This document shows, piece after piece, positions 44,764 through 54,308 of a stretch of DNA of 64,000 nt. The stretch comes from CAYSCZ01 sp964429655 (GTDB lineage Bacteria > Bacteroidota > Bacteroidia > Cytophagales > Cyclobacteriaceae). Numbering within the stretch: the first letter of the stretch is position 1; each line of letters begins with the position of its first letter. The position numbers and the translations under genes are program-made. Where the stretch lies: NCBI GenBank assembly GCA_964429655.1, contig CAYSCZ010000009.1:1-64000 (forward strand), written 5' to 3'. Under the pieces are notes generated by a model, which did not search any database, was not told where the DNA came from, and worked only from the letters and a program-made list of their open reading frames with translations.

Positions 44764-45755
44764 TCATTACCCTAAAAAATGTAGACCACAAGACAGCCCA
44801 TGACCTTTCTATTAAAAATCAAGGCATACTGAAATCTTCTGGTAGTAGCTTCCTGCTGATTTTGAGTTCCAGAATCAAGTCATTGCCTACAGAACTGGAA
44901 GCCTATGCAGATAGCTTTAAAGTATTGGAATCGGATATCCAACTGGCCAGTAAAGATTTCCAACCTGAAAAGAGGGAAATTAAGATCAATGGACAAATCA
45001 TCGGGGGTAAAACCAATAATACCATGGTCATCACTGGTCCATGTTCCATAGAATCATGGGAACAAATAAACCAAAGTGCAGAATTATTAAAAGAATTAGG
45101 CATAAGTACATTAAGGGCCGGATGTTATAAACCTCGAACCTCACCTTATACCTTCCAGGGCCTTGGATTGGAAGGCTTAAAGATGCTGGACAAAATCAGG
45201 TCCCAATATGGGTTTAATATTATAACTGAAGTTAGGGATGCCTCCCATGTGGATGAGGTAATAAATTACGCTGACATTGTCCAAATTGGTGCAAAAGCTA
45301 TGTACGACCATGGTATTCTGAAGAAATGCGGACAGACAGATAAATCAATATTACTAAAGAGGGGCTTTGGCAGTACGCTGCAAGAGTTTGCACAGGCTGC
45401 AGAATTTATTTTATCAGGAGGCAATGATAATGTGATATTATGCGAACGCGGCATCAGGACTTTTGAAACTAAAACCCGATTTACTTTAGATTTATGCGGT
45501 GTAGCATATTTAAAAGATAAGACCAACCTACCAATATTTATCGATCCCAGCCATGCCATGGGCTACAGGTATGGAGTTGCAGACTTAAGTAGAGCTGCTG
45601 CAGCGATGAATGTTGATGGTTTAATTATTGAGACTCACCCTAATCCTTCTATAGCCAAATCAGATGCGGACCAGCAGCTTGATCATGATCAATTCAAAGA
45701 ATTATTTTTTTCCTTAACACCCATTACTGAAGCTATCGGAAACAAGATCATTTAA
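44760..45755 (+). CDS. DAHP-synthase-family enzyme (type I-beta), divergent PEP site
   Basis: Condenses phosphoenolpyruvate with an aldose phosphate. The layout follows Thermotoga-type DAHP synthase: N-terminal ferredoxin-like domain (residues 1-80), then a TIM barrel with ITGPCSIES, KPRTSPYTFQGLG (124-136), LLKRGFGSTLQEF (K200), ILCERGIRTFE and FIDPSHAMG. KPRTS marks the DAHP rather than the Kdo-8-P group. The motif IGARNxQN is IGAKAMYD here, so the PEP-contacting Arg is Lys179 and the following residues are changed. Ordinary aromatic-pathway function is possible, but no aromatic gene is adjacent and both neighbours resemble Kdo-pathway enzymes. Overlaps the upstream gene by four bases; the next gene abuts its stop. 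Confidence 0.9.
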   Translation: MIITLKNVDHKTAHDLSIKNQGILKSSGSSFLLILSSRIKSLPTELEAYADSFKVLESDIQLASKDFQPEKREIKINGQIIGGKTNNTMVITGPCSIESWEQINQSAELLKELGISTLRAGCYKPRTSPYTFQGLGLEGLKMLDKIRSQYGFNIITEVRDASHVDEVINYADIVQIGAKAMYDHGILKKCGQTDKSILLKRGFGSTLQEFAQAAEFILSGGNDNVILCERGIRTFETKTRFTLDLCGVAYLKDKTNLPIFIDPSHAMGYRYGVADLSRAAAAMNVDGLIIETHPNPSIAKSDADQQLDHDQFKELFFSLTPITEAIGNKII

Positions 45756-46238
45756 ATGGAAACGGCATTAAAAAAGATAAGAATGGTGATAGCAGATGTG
45801 GATGGAACCTTAACCGATGGAGGTGTTTACATTGGAGAAGATGGTCAACAATTCAAGAAATTTAATACCAAAGATGGCATGGGAGCGAAATTGTTAATTA
45901 AAAATGGATACCATTTCGGGATGATTAGTCATAGCTATTCTGCTGAGATGGTTAAAACAAGGGCTAAGATGTTAGGAATAAGGTATTGCTACGTTGGAAT
46001 GCAGCCTAAAAGCGAAATATTGGATCAATGGATCAACGAATTGAGATTATCATTAGATCAAATTGCCTTCCTTGGGGACGATGTAAATGATTTAGAGGTT
46101 ATGGAAAGCGTTGGCATATCCGTATGTCCTTATGATTCGGTAAAAAAAGTTAAAAAATCTGCTGACATCATTTTAAAATCGAGTGGAGGCCATGCCTGCC
46201 TTAGGGAATTCGTTGATGAATTTATTTTAATAGATTAA
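45756..46238 (+). CDS. KdsC-like HAD phosphatase
   Basis: A 160-residue HAD phosphatase without cap, of the KdsC/YrbI group that removes phosphate from Kdo-8-P and similar ulosonate phosphates. Nucleophile and acid are in MVIADVDGTLTDGGVYIG (D14, D16); the acid pair is in AFLGDDVNDLEVM. The intermediate motif ITGR of KdsC reads MISHSYSAEM, which may reflect a changed substrate. KdsC enzymes work as tetramers. It starts on the base after the stop of the synthase gene, so the pair is almost certainly one pathway. sucD follows after 32 bases. Confidence 0.88.
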   Translation: METALKKIRMVIADVDGTLTDGGVYIGEDGQQFKKFNTKDGMGAKLLIKNGYHFGMISHSYSAEMVKTRAKMLGIRYCYVGMQPKSEILDQWINELRLSLDQIAFLGDDVNDLEVMESVGISVCPYDSVKKVKKSADIILKSSGGHACLREFVDEFILID

Positions 46239-46270
46239 ATTGCTAAGCAAATACTGATCAGAAATAAAAA

Positions 46271-47149
46271 ATGAGTGTACTAGTTAATAAAAACTCCAAG
46301 GTGATTGTTCAAGGCTTCACAGGTTCTGAGGGCACTTTCCATGCAACCCAAATGATAGAATATGGTACCAATGTTGTTGGGGGAGTTACTCCGGGTAAAG
46401 GTAGCCAGCGTCACCTGGACAAGCCCGTTTTTAATACCGTTAAAGAGGCCGTAGAAATAACCGGTGCCGATGTATCCATCATTTTCGTTCCTCCGGCGTT
46501 TGCTTCTGATGCCATCATAGAAGCTGCTGATTCAGGGATAAAAGTTATTATTACAATAACTGAAGGGATCCCAACCAAGGATATGATTATTGCAAAAAAA
46601 TATGTTAAGGAAAGAGGGGTGGTATTAGTTGGTCCTAATTGTCCAGGAGTTATTACTCCTGAGGAAGCTAAAGTGGGTATTATGCCAGGGTTTGTTTTCA
46701 AAAAAGGCAGGGTGGGGTTAGTATCTAAATCAGGAACACTCACCTACGAAGCTGCTGATCAGATTGCTAAAGCAGGTCTAGGCATCTCAACTGCTATTGG
46801 TATTGGCGGAGACCCCATAATTGGCACTTCCACAAAGGAGGCTGTTGAGTTATTGATGAATGATGAAGAAACAGATGGTATCATCCTGATTGGTGAGATA
46901 GGTGGTCAATATGAAGCTGATGCCGCCAAATGGATACATGAAGGTGGAAATAAAAAACCCGTAGTTGGTTTTATTGCCGGCCAAACAGCACCTCCTGGTC
47001 GAAGAATGGGTCATGCAGGTGCTATAATTGGTGGATCGGAAGATACGGCAGAAGCTAAAATGAAGATAATGGATGATTGTGGACTACTGGTCGTCCATTC
47101 CCCTGCTGAAATAGGCGAGACTATGGCTGGAGCACTAAACAACAATTAG
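46271..47149 (+). CDS. sucD: Succinate-CoA ligase alpha subunit
   Basis: Alpha subunit of the TCA-cycle enzyme that makes ATP or GTP from succinyl-CoA. The 292-residue protein has VIVQGFTGSEGTFH for CoA binding, IVPPAFAS-type IFVPPAFASDAIIEA, and VGPNCPGVITPEEAKVGIMPG. The phosphorylated His is in RRMGHAGAIIGG. sucC is not adjacent. It may be read from the ulosonate operon or from its own promoter. Confidence 0.96.
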   Translation: MSVLVNKNSKVIVQGFTGSEGTFHATQMIEYGTNVVGGVTPGKGSQRHLDKPVFNTVKEAVEITGADVSIIFVPPAFASDAIIEAADSGIKVIITITEGIPTKDMIIAKKYVKERGVVLVGPNCPGVITPEEAKVGIMPGFVFKKGRVGLVSKSGTLTYEAADQIAKAGLGISTAIGIGGDPIIGTSTKEAVELLMNDEETDGIILIGEIGGQYEADAAKWIHEGGNKKPVVGFIAGQTAPPGRRMGHAGAIIGGSEDTAEAKMKIMDDCGLLVVHSPAEIGETMAGALNNN

Positions 47150-47175
47150 CATTACGATCTATCCAATAGTTCAAA

Positions 47176-48570
47176 TTAAAGATGAATAACCTCATCATAA
47201 GCTGCGGCAGCCGCTTCCATAACTGCCTCAGACATGGTGGGATGCGGATGAACAGATTTAATAATTTCATGACCTGTGGTTTCTAGCTTCCTGGCTGAAA
47301 CTACTTCTGCTATTATCTCTGTAACATTATATCCTATCATATGGCAACCCAGCCATTCACCATATTTGGCATCAAATATAACTTTTACGAACCCTTCTTT
47401 TGCACCAGCAGCACTGGCCTTACCTGATGCAGAAAACGGAAATTTTCCCACTTTTATATCATATCCTGCTTCCTTGGCTGCTTTCTCAGTATATCCGACA
47501 GAAGCAACCTCTGGCTGGCAATAAGTGCATCCCGGTAAGTTATTATAGTCTAATGGTTCCGGAGTCATTCCAGCAATCTTTTCAACACATATGATTCCTT
47601 CAGCAGATGCCACATGAGCTAATGCAGGGCCTTTCACAATATCACCAATAGCATAGACATTCGGTATGTTAGTTTTATAAAAATCATCGATCACTACCTT
47701 CCCTTTTTCAGTCTTAATACCCAGTTTATCCAGCCCAAGATCCTCAAGATTGGTAGCTATTCCTACGGCTGATAATACCACATCACAATCTATTTTCTCT
47801 TCACCTTTTTTTGTTTTTATGGTCACGTTACAGACATCACCCGTAGTATCCACAGCAGTCACCTCAGAATTTACCATCACATTAATTCCAGACTTTTTAA
47901 AACTTCTTTCCAACTGTTTACTAACATCATCATCCTCTACAGGAACAATCTTCGGCATGAATTCAACGAGCGTTACTTCGGTTCCTATGGAATTGTAGAA
48001 GTAAGCAAATTCAGAGCCTATGGCCCCGGAACCAATAATCACCATGGATTTGGGTTGCTTCTCCATCACCATGGCTTTCCGATAACCAATAATCTTCTTA
48101 TTATCTATTTTAATGTGAGGTAATTCCCTAGATCTACCACCTGTAGCAATAATAATATGATTTGCTTCATAAACTTTCCATTCGCCTTTCTGGTCCGAAA
48201 CTTCAACTTTATTATTTCCAACAAGCTTACCATGGCCCCTTAAGGTTTCGATTTTATTTTTTTTAAATAAAAACTGAACCCCCTTACTCATTCCACCTGC
48301 CACATCCCTGCTTCTTTTTACCATACTTTCAAAATCAACCTGCGAATCACCAACTTTTATACCATAATCAGCTGCATGATTGATATAGTCATAAACTTGT
48401 GCACTTTTTAATAATGCTTTGGTAGGAATACAGCCCCAGTTAAGGCATATCCCCCCGAGTTCTTCCTTCTCAACTACGGCTACTTTCATGCCCAACTGTG
48501 AGGCCCTTATTGCCGCCACATAACCTCCCGGGCCACTTCCTATAACTATTAGATCAAATTTTGAAGACAT
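47176..48570 (-). CDS. lpdA: Dihydrolipoyl dehydrogenase
   Basis: E3 subunit of 2-oxoacid dehydrogenase complexes; it reoxidises lipoamide with NAD+. 464 residues with the FAD motif VIGSGPGGYVAAIRASQLG, the redox-active disulfide GGICLNWGCIPTKALL, the NAD motif VIIGSGAIGSEFAYFY, and the C-terminal His-Glu pair in VHPHPTMSEAVMEAA. Convergent with sucD. Confidence 0.97.
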   Translation of the reverse strand: MSSKFDLIVIGSGPGGYVAAIRASQLGMKVAVVEKEELGGICLNWGCIPTKALLKSAQVYDYINHAADYGIKVGDSQVDFESMVKRSRDVAGGMSKGVQFLFKKNKIETLRGHGKLVGNNKVEVSDQKGEWKVYEANHIIIATGGRSRELPHIKIDNKKIIGYRKAMVMEKQPKSMVIIGSGAIGSEFAYFYNSIGTEVTLVEFMPKIVPVEDDDVSKQLERSFKKSGINVMVNSEVTAVDTTGDVCNVTIKTKKGEEKIDCDVVLSAVGIATNLEDLGLDKLGIKTEKGKVVIDDFYKTNIPNVYAIGDIVKGPALAHVASAEGIICVEKIAGMTPEPLDYNNLPGCTYCQPEVASVGYTEKAAKEAGYDIKVGKFPFSASGKASAAGAKEGFVKVIFDAKYGEWLGCHMIGYNVTEIIAEVVSARKLETTGHEIIKSVHPHPTMSEAVMEAAAAAYDEVIHL

Positions 48571-48598
48571 AACTTGAATTCTTTTTACTTAAACCGAA

Positions 48599-48606
48599 CA
48601 AAAATA
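48599..48606 (-). promoter_or_regulatory. TAnnTTTG promoter box upstream of lpdA
   Basis: TATTTTTG on the minus strand lies 28 bases before the start codon. The -33 element is not obvious. Confidence 0.4.
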
Positions 48607-48735
48607 ATGAAGCCTGATGATTATCTTCTATAATTACAATAAATGTGTTATGGTTTGGATGCGTAGAACATATTTATTTTGATAGTTAATAGAGTGTGTT
48701 AATTTCGAATGTTTTTTGGAATATAATTTAACAAT

Positions 48736-49482
48736 ATGGGCATACTGGATGGAAAAGTTACATTAGTCACCGGGGCATCAAAAGGAATAGGTAAATCAAT
48801 AGCAACAAAACTGGCGGAAGAGGGCTCTGCTTTGGCTTTTACCTATCTTAGCAGCCCTGAGAATGCTAAAAACCTTGAAAATGAACTATCTAACTTTAAT
48901 TCCAGGGTGAAAGCCTACCAGTCTGATGCATCCGATTACTCACAAGCAGAACAACTAATCAACCAGGTAATCAATGATTTTGGTAAAATAGATATCCTGA
49001 TAAATAATGCGGGGATAACAAAAGATAATCTCTTGCTCAGGCTCAATGAAGAAATGTGGGACAAGGTCATTGATGTTAACCTGAAATCCTGCTTCAATAC
49101 AGTTAGGGCCGCAACTAAAAATTTTATGAAATTGAAAGGAGGTTCTATAATTAACATAACCTCTATTGTAGGAATCAAAGGCAATGCCGGTCAGTCCAAT
49201 TATGCCGCGTCAAAAGCCGGAATAATCGGATTTACTAAATCCGTAGCCCTTGAACTTGGATCCAGACAAGTGCGGTGTAATGCGGTGGCACCGGGGTTTA
49301 TAGAAACAGAAATGACTGAGCAGCTGGATGAAAAAACATTGAAAAACTGGACTGACAATATACCATTAAAAAAGGCTGGCACACCGGAAGATGTAGCAAA
49401 TTGCTGTATCTTTCTGGCTTCTGACGATTCGAAGTACATCACGGGACAGGTTATCCAGGTAGACGGTGGTTTACTTACTTAA
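48736..49482 (+). CDS. fabG: 3-oxoacyl-ACP reductase
   Basis: NADPH-dependent reductase of fatty-acid elongation. The 248-residue SDR shows a complete active site: TGASKGIGKSIA, DILINNAGITKDNLLLRL, INITSIVG (Ser) and SNYAASKAGIIGFTKS (Tyr and Lys), ending GQVIQVDGGLLT. The DNLLLRL stretch is typical of FabG. Divergent from lpdA. Confidence 0.93.
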   Translation: MGILDGKVTLVTGASKGIGKSIATKLAEEGSALAFTYLSSPENAKNLENELSNFNSRVKAYQSDASDYSQAEQLINQVINDFGKIDILINNAGITKDNLLLRLNEEMWDKVIDVNLKSCFNTVRAATKNFMKLKGGSIINITSIVGIKGNAGQSNYAASKAGIIGFTKSVALELGSRQVRCNAVAPGFIETEMTEQLDEKTLKNWTDNIPLKKAGTPEDVANCCIFLASDDSKYITGQVIQVDGGLLT

Positions 49483-49537
49483 ATAAAAACAATCCTAATC
49501 CTTACTTTGTCGTTTTTATAATGTCAACGACTAATTT

Positions 49538-51613
49538 ATGCATACAAACCAGATTCTGTTAGAAGTATCCCCGTGGCTTATCCTGTTATGCCTGCTGATG
49601 GCTTTTGTATATGCATACCTGCTTTACTCAATTAAAAGGGACTGGCCATTGTGGCTTAACAGATTATTATTTAGCCTAAGATTTTTAACTGTTGGTATTA
49701 TCTGTTTCTTATTATTGAACCCAATTGTAAATGACATTTTCTCAATTGTCGAAAAACCAAAATTAATCCTGGCAGTGGATGATTCAAAGTCTATTAATTT
49801 GGCAATGGACTCCATGGCAATCAAATCCATAAAGTTTGACCTTAAAAATCTGGAAGAAACATTATCTTCTGATTATGAACTCATTATACAAGGCCTCAAA
49901 AAAAATTATGATAAAATTGATGAAGTGCGTTTTAATGAAGAAGAAAGTGATCTCTACAGTTTGTTATCAAATGTTGATGAATCCTTCGAGTCAAAGTCTA
50001 TTTCAGCGATCGTACTGCTATCCGATGGCATCTATAACAAAGGGCGCTCTCCAATCTATACGCCATTAATCAATAAATTATATACGGTTGGCCTGGGTGA
50101 CACCATTCAAAAAAAGGACCTTTCCGTAAATAATGTATTTTATAATAAGATTGTATTTGAAAAAGATAAATATCCTGTGAATGTCGAATTATTAAATGAG
50201 GGAACGTTTACTAAAGATGTCTCTATAACGATCCTTGATGCTAATGGGAAAGAATTGGCCTCCAGGTCAGTAAAACCAAACAAATCAGGATACCAACAAG
50301 TGGATTTTTTTTTGGATGCCAAAGAGAGTGGCTTAAAACATTATACGGTAGAAATAACAAGTGACGAAAAAGAGTTCACATCTTTAAATAACAAGAAAGA
50401 TATTTTCTTTGAGATCCTCGAAGGATCGGTTAAAGTTCTTTTTGTCACGAACTCACCCCATCCGGATATAAAAGCAATAAAAAGCTCATTGGAGAAGAAC
50501 AAAAATTATTTGATAGATCAATATATACCTGAAATATCTGATCATAGTAATAGGGATTATGATGTTGCCATAATCTATCAAAAGCATCCTCGACCTGCAG
50601 TATTTGGTAACCTTGTTCAATCCTTAAAAAAGAAAAACACTTCCTTTTTATTTTTAATTGATTCTGATCAGGCCCATAACTCTGATGTTACAGATACCGA
50701 CTTGTTCACTTTCAAAGCGATAGGAAGACAGAAAGACCAGGTAATCCCAAGCTATAATCCTTCCTTCAAAAGATTTAAAGTGAGTGAAACCAGCCAGTCA
50801 ACTCTTGAAAAATACCCACCTATGACAGTACCCTATGGAAATTTTACATTGAACAATTTAGGAGAAATATTACTCTATCAAAAAAAGGGCAGTATCACCA
50901 CAAAAAAACCTTTATTAATCGTCAGTAAGAATGAAAATCCAAAAGAAGCATATCTGATGGGTATAGGTTTATGGCGTTGGAAGCATCAGGAATATGCAGA
51001 AAATGAAAATACTGAGGCTTTCGATGAGTTGGTTAGTAAGCTTATTCAGTATTTGAGCCTAAAAGAAGACGCCAGAAGATTTAAATTCTACCCAACAAAA
51101 AGCGAATATAAGCAAGGAGAGGAGATTATTTTTAATGTTGAATTGTACAATGATATTTATGAAAATATTTATGGAAATGAAGTCGAAATAGAAATAGAAG
51201 GAGAAAACGGTATTCCCAATAATTACTCATTCGTTCCAACAGCATTAGAAAACCAGTTTAAATTCAGGATACAGAAAAAAGGTGTCCACAAATTTTCTGC
51301 TAAAACATCATTTGAAAACAATCAATACACAGCACAAGGAAATTTTAGTGTGGCAGAGCTACAACTGGAACCATTAGAACTTACTGCCAGGCATGGCGTA
51401 CTAAAAAGATTGGCTCAAAAGTCTGGTGGTAGCTTTTATAACTCAGAAAACATAACCCAACTAATAGAGGACTTGGGTGAATTGAATTCGAAATCAGTTA
51501 TTAAATCAAACGAAGCATTTAATCCATTGATTTATTACAAATGGATGTTCTTTTTGATCTTATTGTTAATCACTACTGAATGGGTGATCAGAAGATATCA
51601 AGGCAGTTATTAA
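49538..51613 (+). CDS. VWA-type membrane protein of the BatA/glutamine-amidotransferase-like group
   Basis: 691 residues with two N-terminal membrane helices (LILLCLLMAFVYAYLL and LRFLTVGIICFLLL) and one near the C-terminus (WMFFLILLLITTEWVI). Between them lies a VWA-like domain beginning ILAVDDSKSINLAMD, which keeps a DxSxS metal site, followed by IVLLSDGIYNKGRSP. The remaining region has Ig-like strands. Similar proteins in the phylum sit beside Bat/aerotolerance genes; none is next to it here. Function not established. Confidence 0.75.
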   Translation: MHTNQILLEVSPWLILLCLLMAFVYAYLLYSIKRDWPLWLNRLLFSLRFLTVGIICFLLLNPIVNDIFSIVEKPKLILAVDDSKSINLAMDSMAIKSIKFDLKNLEETLSSDYELIIQGLKKNYDKIDEVRFNEEESDLYSLLSNVDESFESKSISAIVLLSDGIYNKGRSPIYTPLINKLYTVGLGDTIQKKDLSVNNVFYNKIVFEKDKYPVNVELLNEGTFTKDVSITILDANGKELASRSVKPNKSGYQQVDFFLDAKESGLKHYTVEITSDEKEFTSLNNKKDIFFEILEGSVKVLFVTNSPHPDIKAIKSSLEKNKNYLIDQYIPEISDHSNRDYDVAIIYQKHPRPAVFGNLVQSLKKKNTSFLFLIDSDQAHNSDVTDTDLFTFKAIGRQKDQVIPSYNPSFKRFKVSETSQSTLEKYPPMTVPYGNFTLNNLGEILLYQKKGSITTKKPLLIVSKNENPKEAYLMGIGLWRWKHQEYAENENTEAFDELVSKLIQYLSLKEDARRFKFYPTKSEYKQGEEIIFNVELYNDIYENIYGNEVEIEIEGENGIPNNYSFVPTALENQFKFRIQKKGVHKFSAKTSFENNQYTAQGNFSVAELQLEPLELTARHGVLKRLAQKSGGSFYNSENITQLIEDLGELNSKSVIKSNEAFNPLIYYKWMFFLILLLITTEWVIRRYQGSY

Positions 51614-51650
51614 AAAAAAAGCCCAATCTTTGATAGAGTGGGCTTTTTTT
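51612..51650. terminator. Bidirectional terminator between the VWA and clpC genes
   Basis: GCCCA at 51621-51625 pairs with TGGGC at 51639-51643, extended by an A run on the left and a T run on the right, so it forms a terminator in both directions for two convergent genes. Confidence 0.82.
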
Positions 51651-51669
51651 AAGCTTAATATTTAAGTTT

Positions 51670-54201
51670 TTATTGCTGTTCTAATTCTTTTTTCTTCTTA
51701 ACAGTAATGGTCAGACCATCTTCGTTATCCTGATGGTCAGCCATAATAATATCGCCCTCCCGGACATCATCTTTAAGTATCTCTTCGGCTATCGCATCTT
51801 CCAAATATTTTTGTATTGCTCTGTTTAACGGACGAGCACCAAATTGCGGATCATAACCCTTATCTGATAAGAAATCTTTTGCTTTTGTGGTTAACTCCAC
51901 GTTATAGCCCATTTCATTGATTCTTTTAAATAATTTTGCAAGACTCAAGTCAATAATACTATGAATATGCTCCCTCTCAAGTGAGTTAAAAATTATAACA
52001 TCATCAAGCCTGTTTAAAAATTCGGGACTAAACGCTTTCTTAAGCGCATTTTGTATGGTCGATTTCATGATGTCGTCCTGATTATCTGATTTTGATTTAG
52101 GTGAAAATCCAATACCTGCTCCGAAATCTTTCAGATCCCTTACCCCAATATTTGAAGTCATGATCAGAATGGTATTTCTAAAATCTACCCTTCTACCTAA
52201 ACCGTCCGTTAGTATACCGTCATCTAAAACTTGCAGAAGTATGTTAAACACATCCGGATGTGCCTTTTCAATCTCATCCAATAGAACGACCGAATATGGC
52301 TTTCTTCGTACTTTTTCAGTTAACTGGCCCCCTTCTTCATAACCCACATAGCCTGGAGGTGCACCAACAAGTCGAGACACTGAAAATTTTTCCATATACT
52401 CACTCATATCAATTCTTATGAGTGAATCCTCCTTATCAAACAAATAAGTTGATAGTACTTTCGCCATTTCTGTTTTTCCAACACCTGTAGGCCCTAAAAA
52501 TATGAATGTACCTATGGGTTTTTTAGGATCCTTTAATCCTACCCTTGTCCTTTGTATAGCTTTTACCAGCTTGCTAATTGCTTCTTCTTGTCCGATTACC
52601 TTCTGCATCAACTCCTCATTCATACTAAGCAACTTTTTGCTTTCACTTTGGGCTATTCGCTTGGTAGGTATTCCAGTCATCATGGCAATAACCTCTGCCA
52701 CGTTCTCTTCTTCAACAGTGTATCTTTTCGTTTTGGTCTCTTCTTCCCATTTAGCTTTGGCCTGCTCCAACTTCTCTAAAAGTTTCTTTTCTTTATCCCT
52801 TAATTGAGCAGCCTCTTCATATTTTTGACTCTTAACAACTCTGTTCTTTTCTTTCTTAATCTCTTCGATTTTTTCTTCAAATTTTACGATCTCATCAGGG
52901 ACATTAATATTATTTATATGAACACGGGCACCAGCTTCGTCCATTACATCGATGGCTTTATCCGGCAGATAGCGGTCACTAACATATCTGTCTGATAAAC
53001 CCACACAGGCCTCGAGCGCATCTTCTGTGTAGTTGACATGATGATGATTTTCGTATTTATCTTTTATATTTCTTAATATTTCGCCAGTTTCTTCAGGTGT
53101 GGTGGCATCCACCATTACCATTTGAAACCTCCGGGCAAGTGCACCATCCTTTTCGATGTATTGTCTGTATTCATCTAAAGTAGTAGCACCTATACATTGG
53201 ATTTCACCTCTTGCCAACGCTGGCTTAAACATATTGGACGCATCTAAGGATCCTGATGCACCACCTGCTCCAACAATTGTGTGTAACTCATCGATGAATA
53301 ATATAACTTCAGGTGATTTTTCAATTTCATTCATCACCGCCTTCATCCTTTCTTCAAACTGTCCTCTATATTTGGTTCCTGCCACAAGGCTTGCCAGGTC
53401 AAGGGTTACGACCCGCTTGCCAAATAAAACCCTTGAGACTTTTTTCTGAATTATCCTCAGAGCCAAACCTTCTGCAATGGCCGTTTTACCTACGCCAGGC
53501 TCTCCAATCAGGATGGGATTGTTTTTCTTTCTTCTACTTAATATCTGTGCAACCCGTTCAATCTCTTTTTCACGTCCTACGATAGGGTCTAATTTATCAT
53601 CTTCGGCAAACCTTGTCAAATCCCTTCCGAAGTTATCTAAAACCGGTGTTCTGGATTTTTCAGTACTTTTTGATGAACCGGATTCTCTTCCTGAGGAAGA
53701 TCCTCCAAATATTCTTGAAGAATCCTCATCAGCATCGTCAGTGTCAGATGTGGCCAATGGATTTTCTTTCTGATATTCTAGTAGCTCTTTAACCACGTCA
53801 TACGACACATCAAATTTGTCTAAAATTTGTGTTGCCAAATTGTCCTCGTCTCTCAAAATTGATAATAATAAATGTTCTGTTCCAATCAATTGACTCTTAA
53901 ATATTTTTGCTTCAAGGTACGTGATCTTTAGTACCTTCTCTGATTGCCTGGTTAAAGGAATATTAGCCAAATTTTTTACGTTACTTGTGGCCGTTCCTTT
54001 TGTTGCCTGCTCCACTGCCCTCCTCAGTTCATCCATCGAGACACCTAACTTCTTTAATAATCCAACTGCAACCCCCTCTCCCTCTCTGATAATACCCAGT
54101 AGTAAATGTTCTGTGCCAATATAATCATGTCCCAGCCTTAATGCCTCTTCGCGACTGAGTGATATTACTTCTTTAACTCTATTTGAAAATTTTGCTTCCA
54201 T
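51670..54201 (-). CDS. clpC: ATP-dependent Clp protease ATP-binding subunit ClpC
   Basis: Unfoldase that feeds ClpP. Order: two N-terminal Clp repeats (REEALRLGHDYIGTEHLLLGI and ITYLEAKIFKSQLIGTEHLLLSI), first AAA+ with GEPGVGKTAIAEGL, a short middle region with a UVR motif (VKSQKYEEAAQLRDKEKKL), and second AAA+ with GPTGVGKTEMAKVL. An IGF loop (GAGIGFSPKSK) for docking on ClpP is present, unlike ClpB. The 843-residue length is right for ClpC. A ClpS adaptor gene lies about 6 kb away. Confidence 0.96.
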   Translation of the reverse strand: MEAKFSNRVKEVISLSREEALRLGHDYIGTEHLLLGIIREGEGVAVGLLKKLGVSMDELRRAVEQATKGTATSNVKNLANIPLTRQSEKVLKITYLEAKIFKSQLIGTEHLLLSILRDEDNLATQILDKFDVSYDVVKELLEYQKENPLATSDTDDADEDSSRIFGGSSSGRESGSSKSTEKSRTPVLDNFGRDLTRFAEDDKLDPIVGREKEIERVAQILSRRKKNNPILIGEPGVGKTAIAEGLALRIIQKKVSRVLFGKRVVTLDLASLVAGTKYRGQFEERMKAVMNEIEKSPEVILFIDELHTIVGAGGASGSLDASNMFKPALARGEIQCIGATTLDEYRQYIEKDGALARRFQMVMVDATTPEETGEILRNIKDKYENHHHVNYTEDALEACVGLSDRYVSDRYLPDKAIDVMDEAGARVHINNINVPDEIVKFEEKIEEIKKEKNRVVKSQKYEEAAQLRDKEKKLLEKLEQAKAKWEEETKTKRYTVEEENVAEVIAMMTGIPTKRIAQSESKKLLSMNEELMQKVIGQEEAISKLVKAIQRTRVGLKDPKKPIGTFIFLGPTGVGKTEMAKVLSTYLFDKEDSLIRIDMSEYMEKFSVSRLVGAPPGYVGYEEGGQLTEKVRRKPYSVVLLDEIEKAHPDVFNILLQVLDDGILTDGLGRRVDFRNTILIMTSNIGVRDLKDFGAGIGFSPKSKSDNQDDIMKSTIQNALKKAFSPEFLNRLDDVIIFNSLEREHIHSIIDLSLAKLFKRINEMGYNVELTTKAKDFLSDKGYDPQFGARPLNRAIQKYLEDAIAEEILKDDVREGDIIMADHQDNEDGLTITVKKKKELEQQ

Positions 54202-54308
54202 GTGGAATTTTTCTAACCTAAGTAAAAATAAATTTAATATACTGTAAATACTATAAAGAACAAGTTAATATTTAAAAACAAACGGAGTAAGTTTTTAATT
54301 TGTTTTCG

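Noticed and set aside
44760..45755. KdsA (Kdo-8-phosphate synthase) identity for the synthase
   Set aside because: The active-site motif is KPRTSPY, which marks DAHP-type enzymes; KdsA has a KANRSS-type motif.
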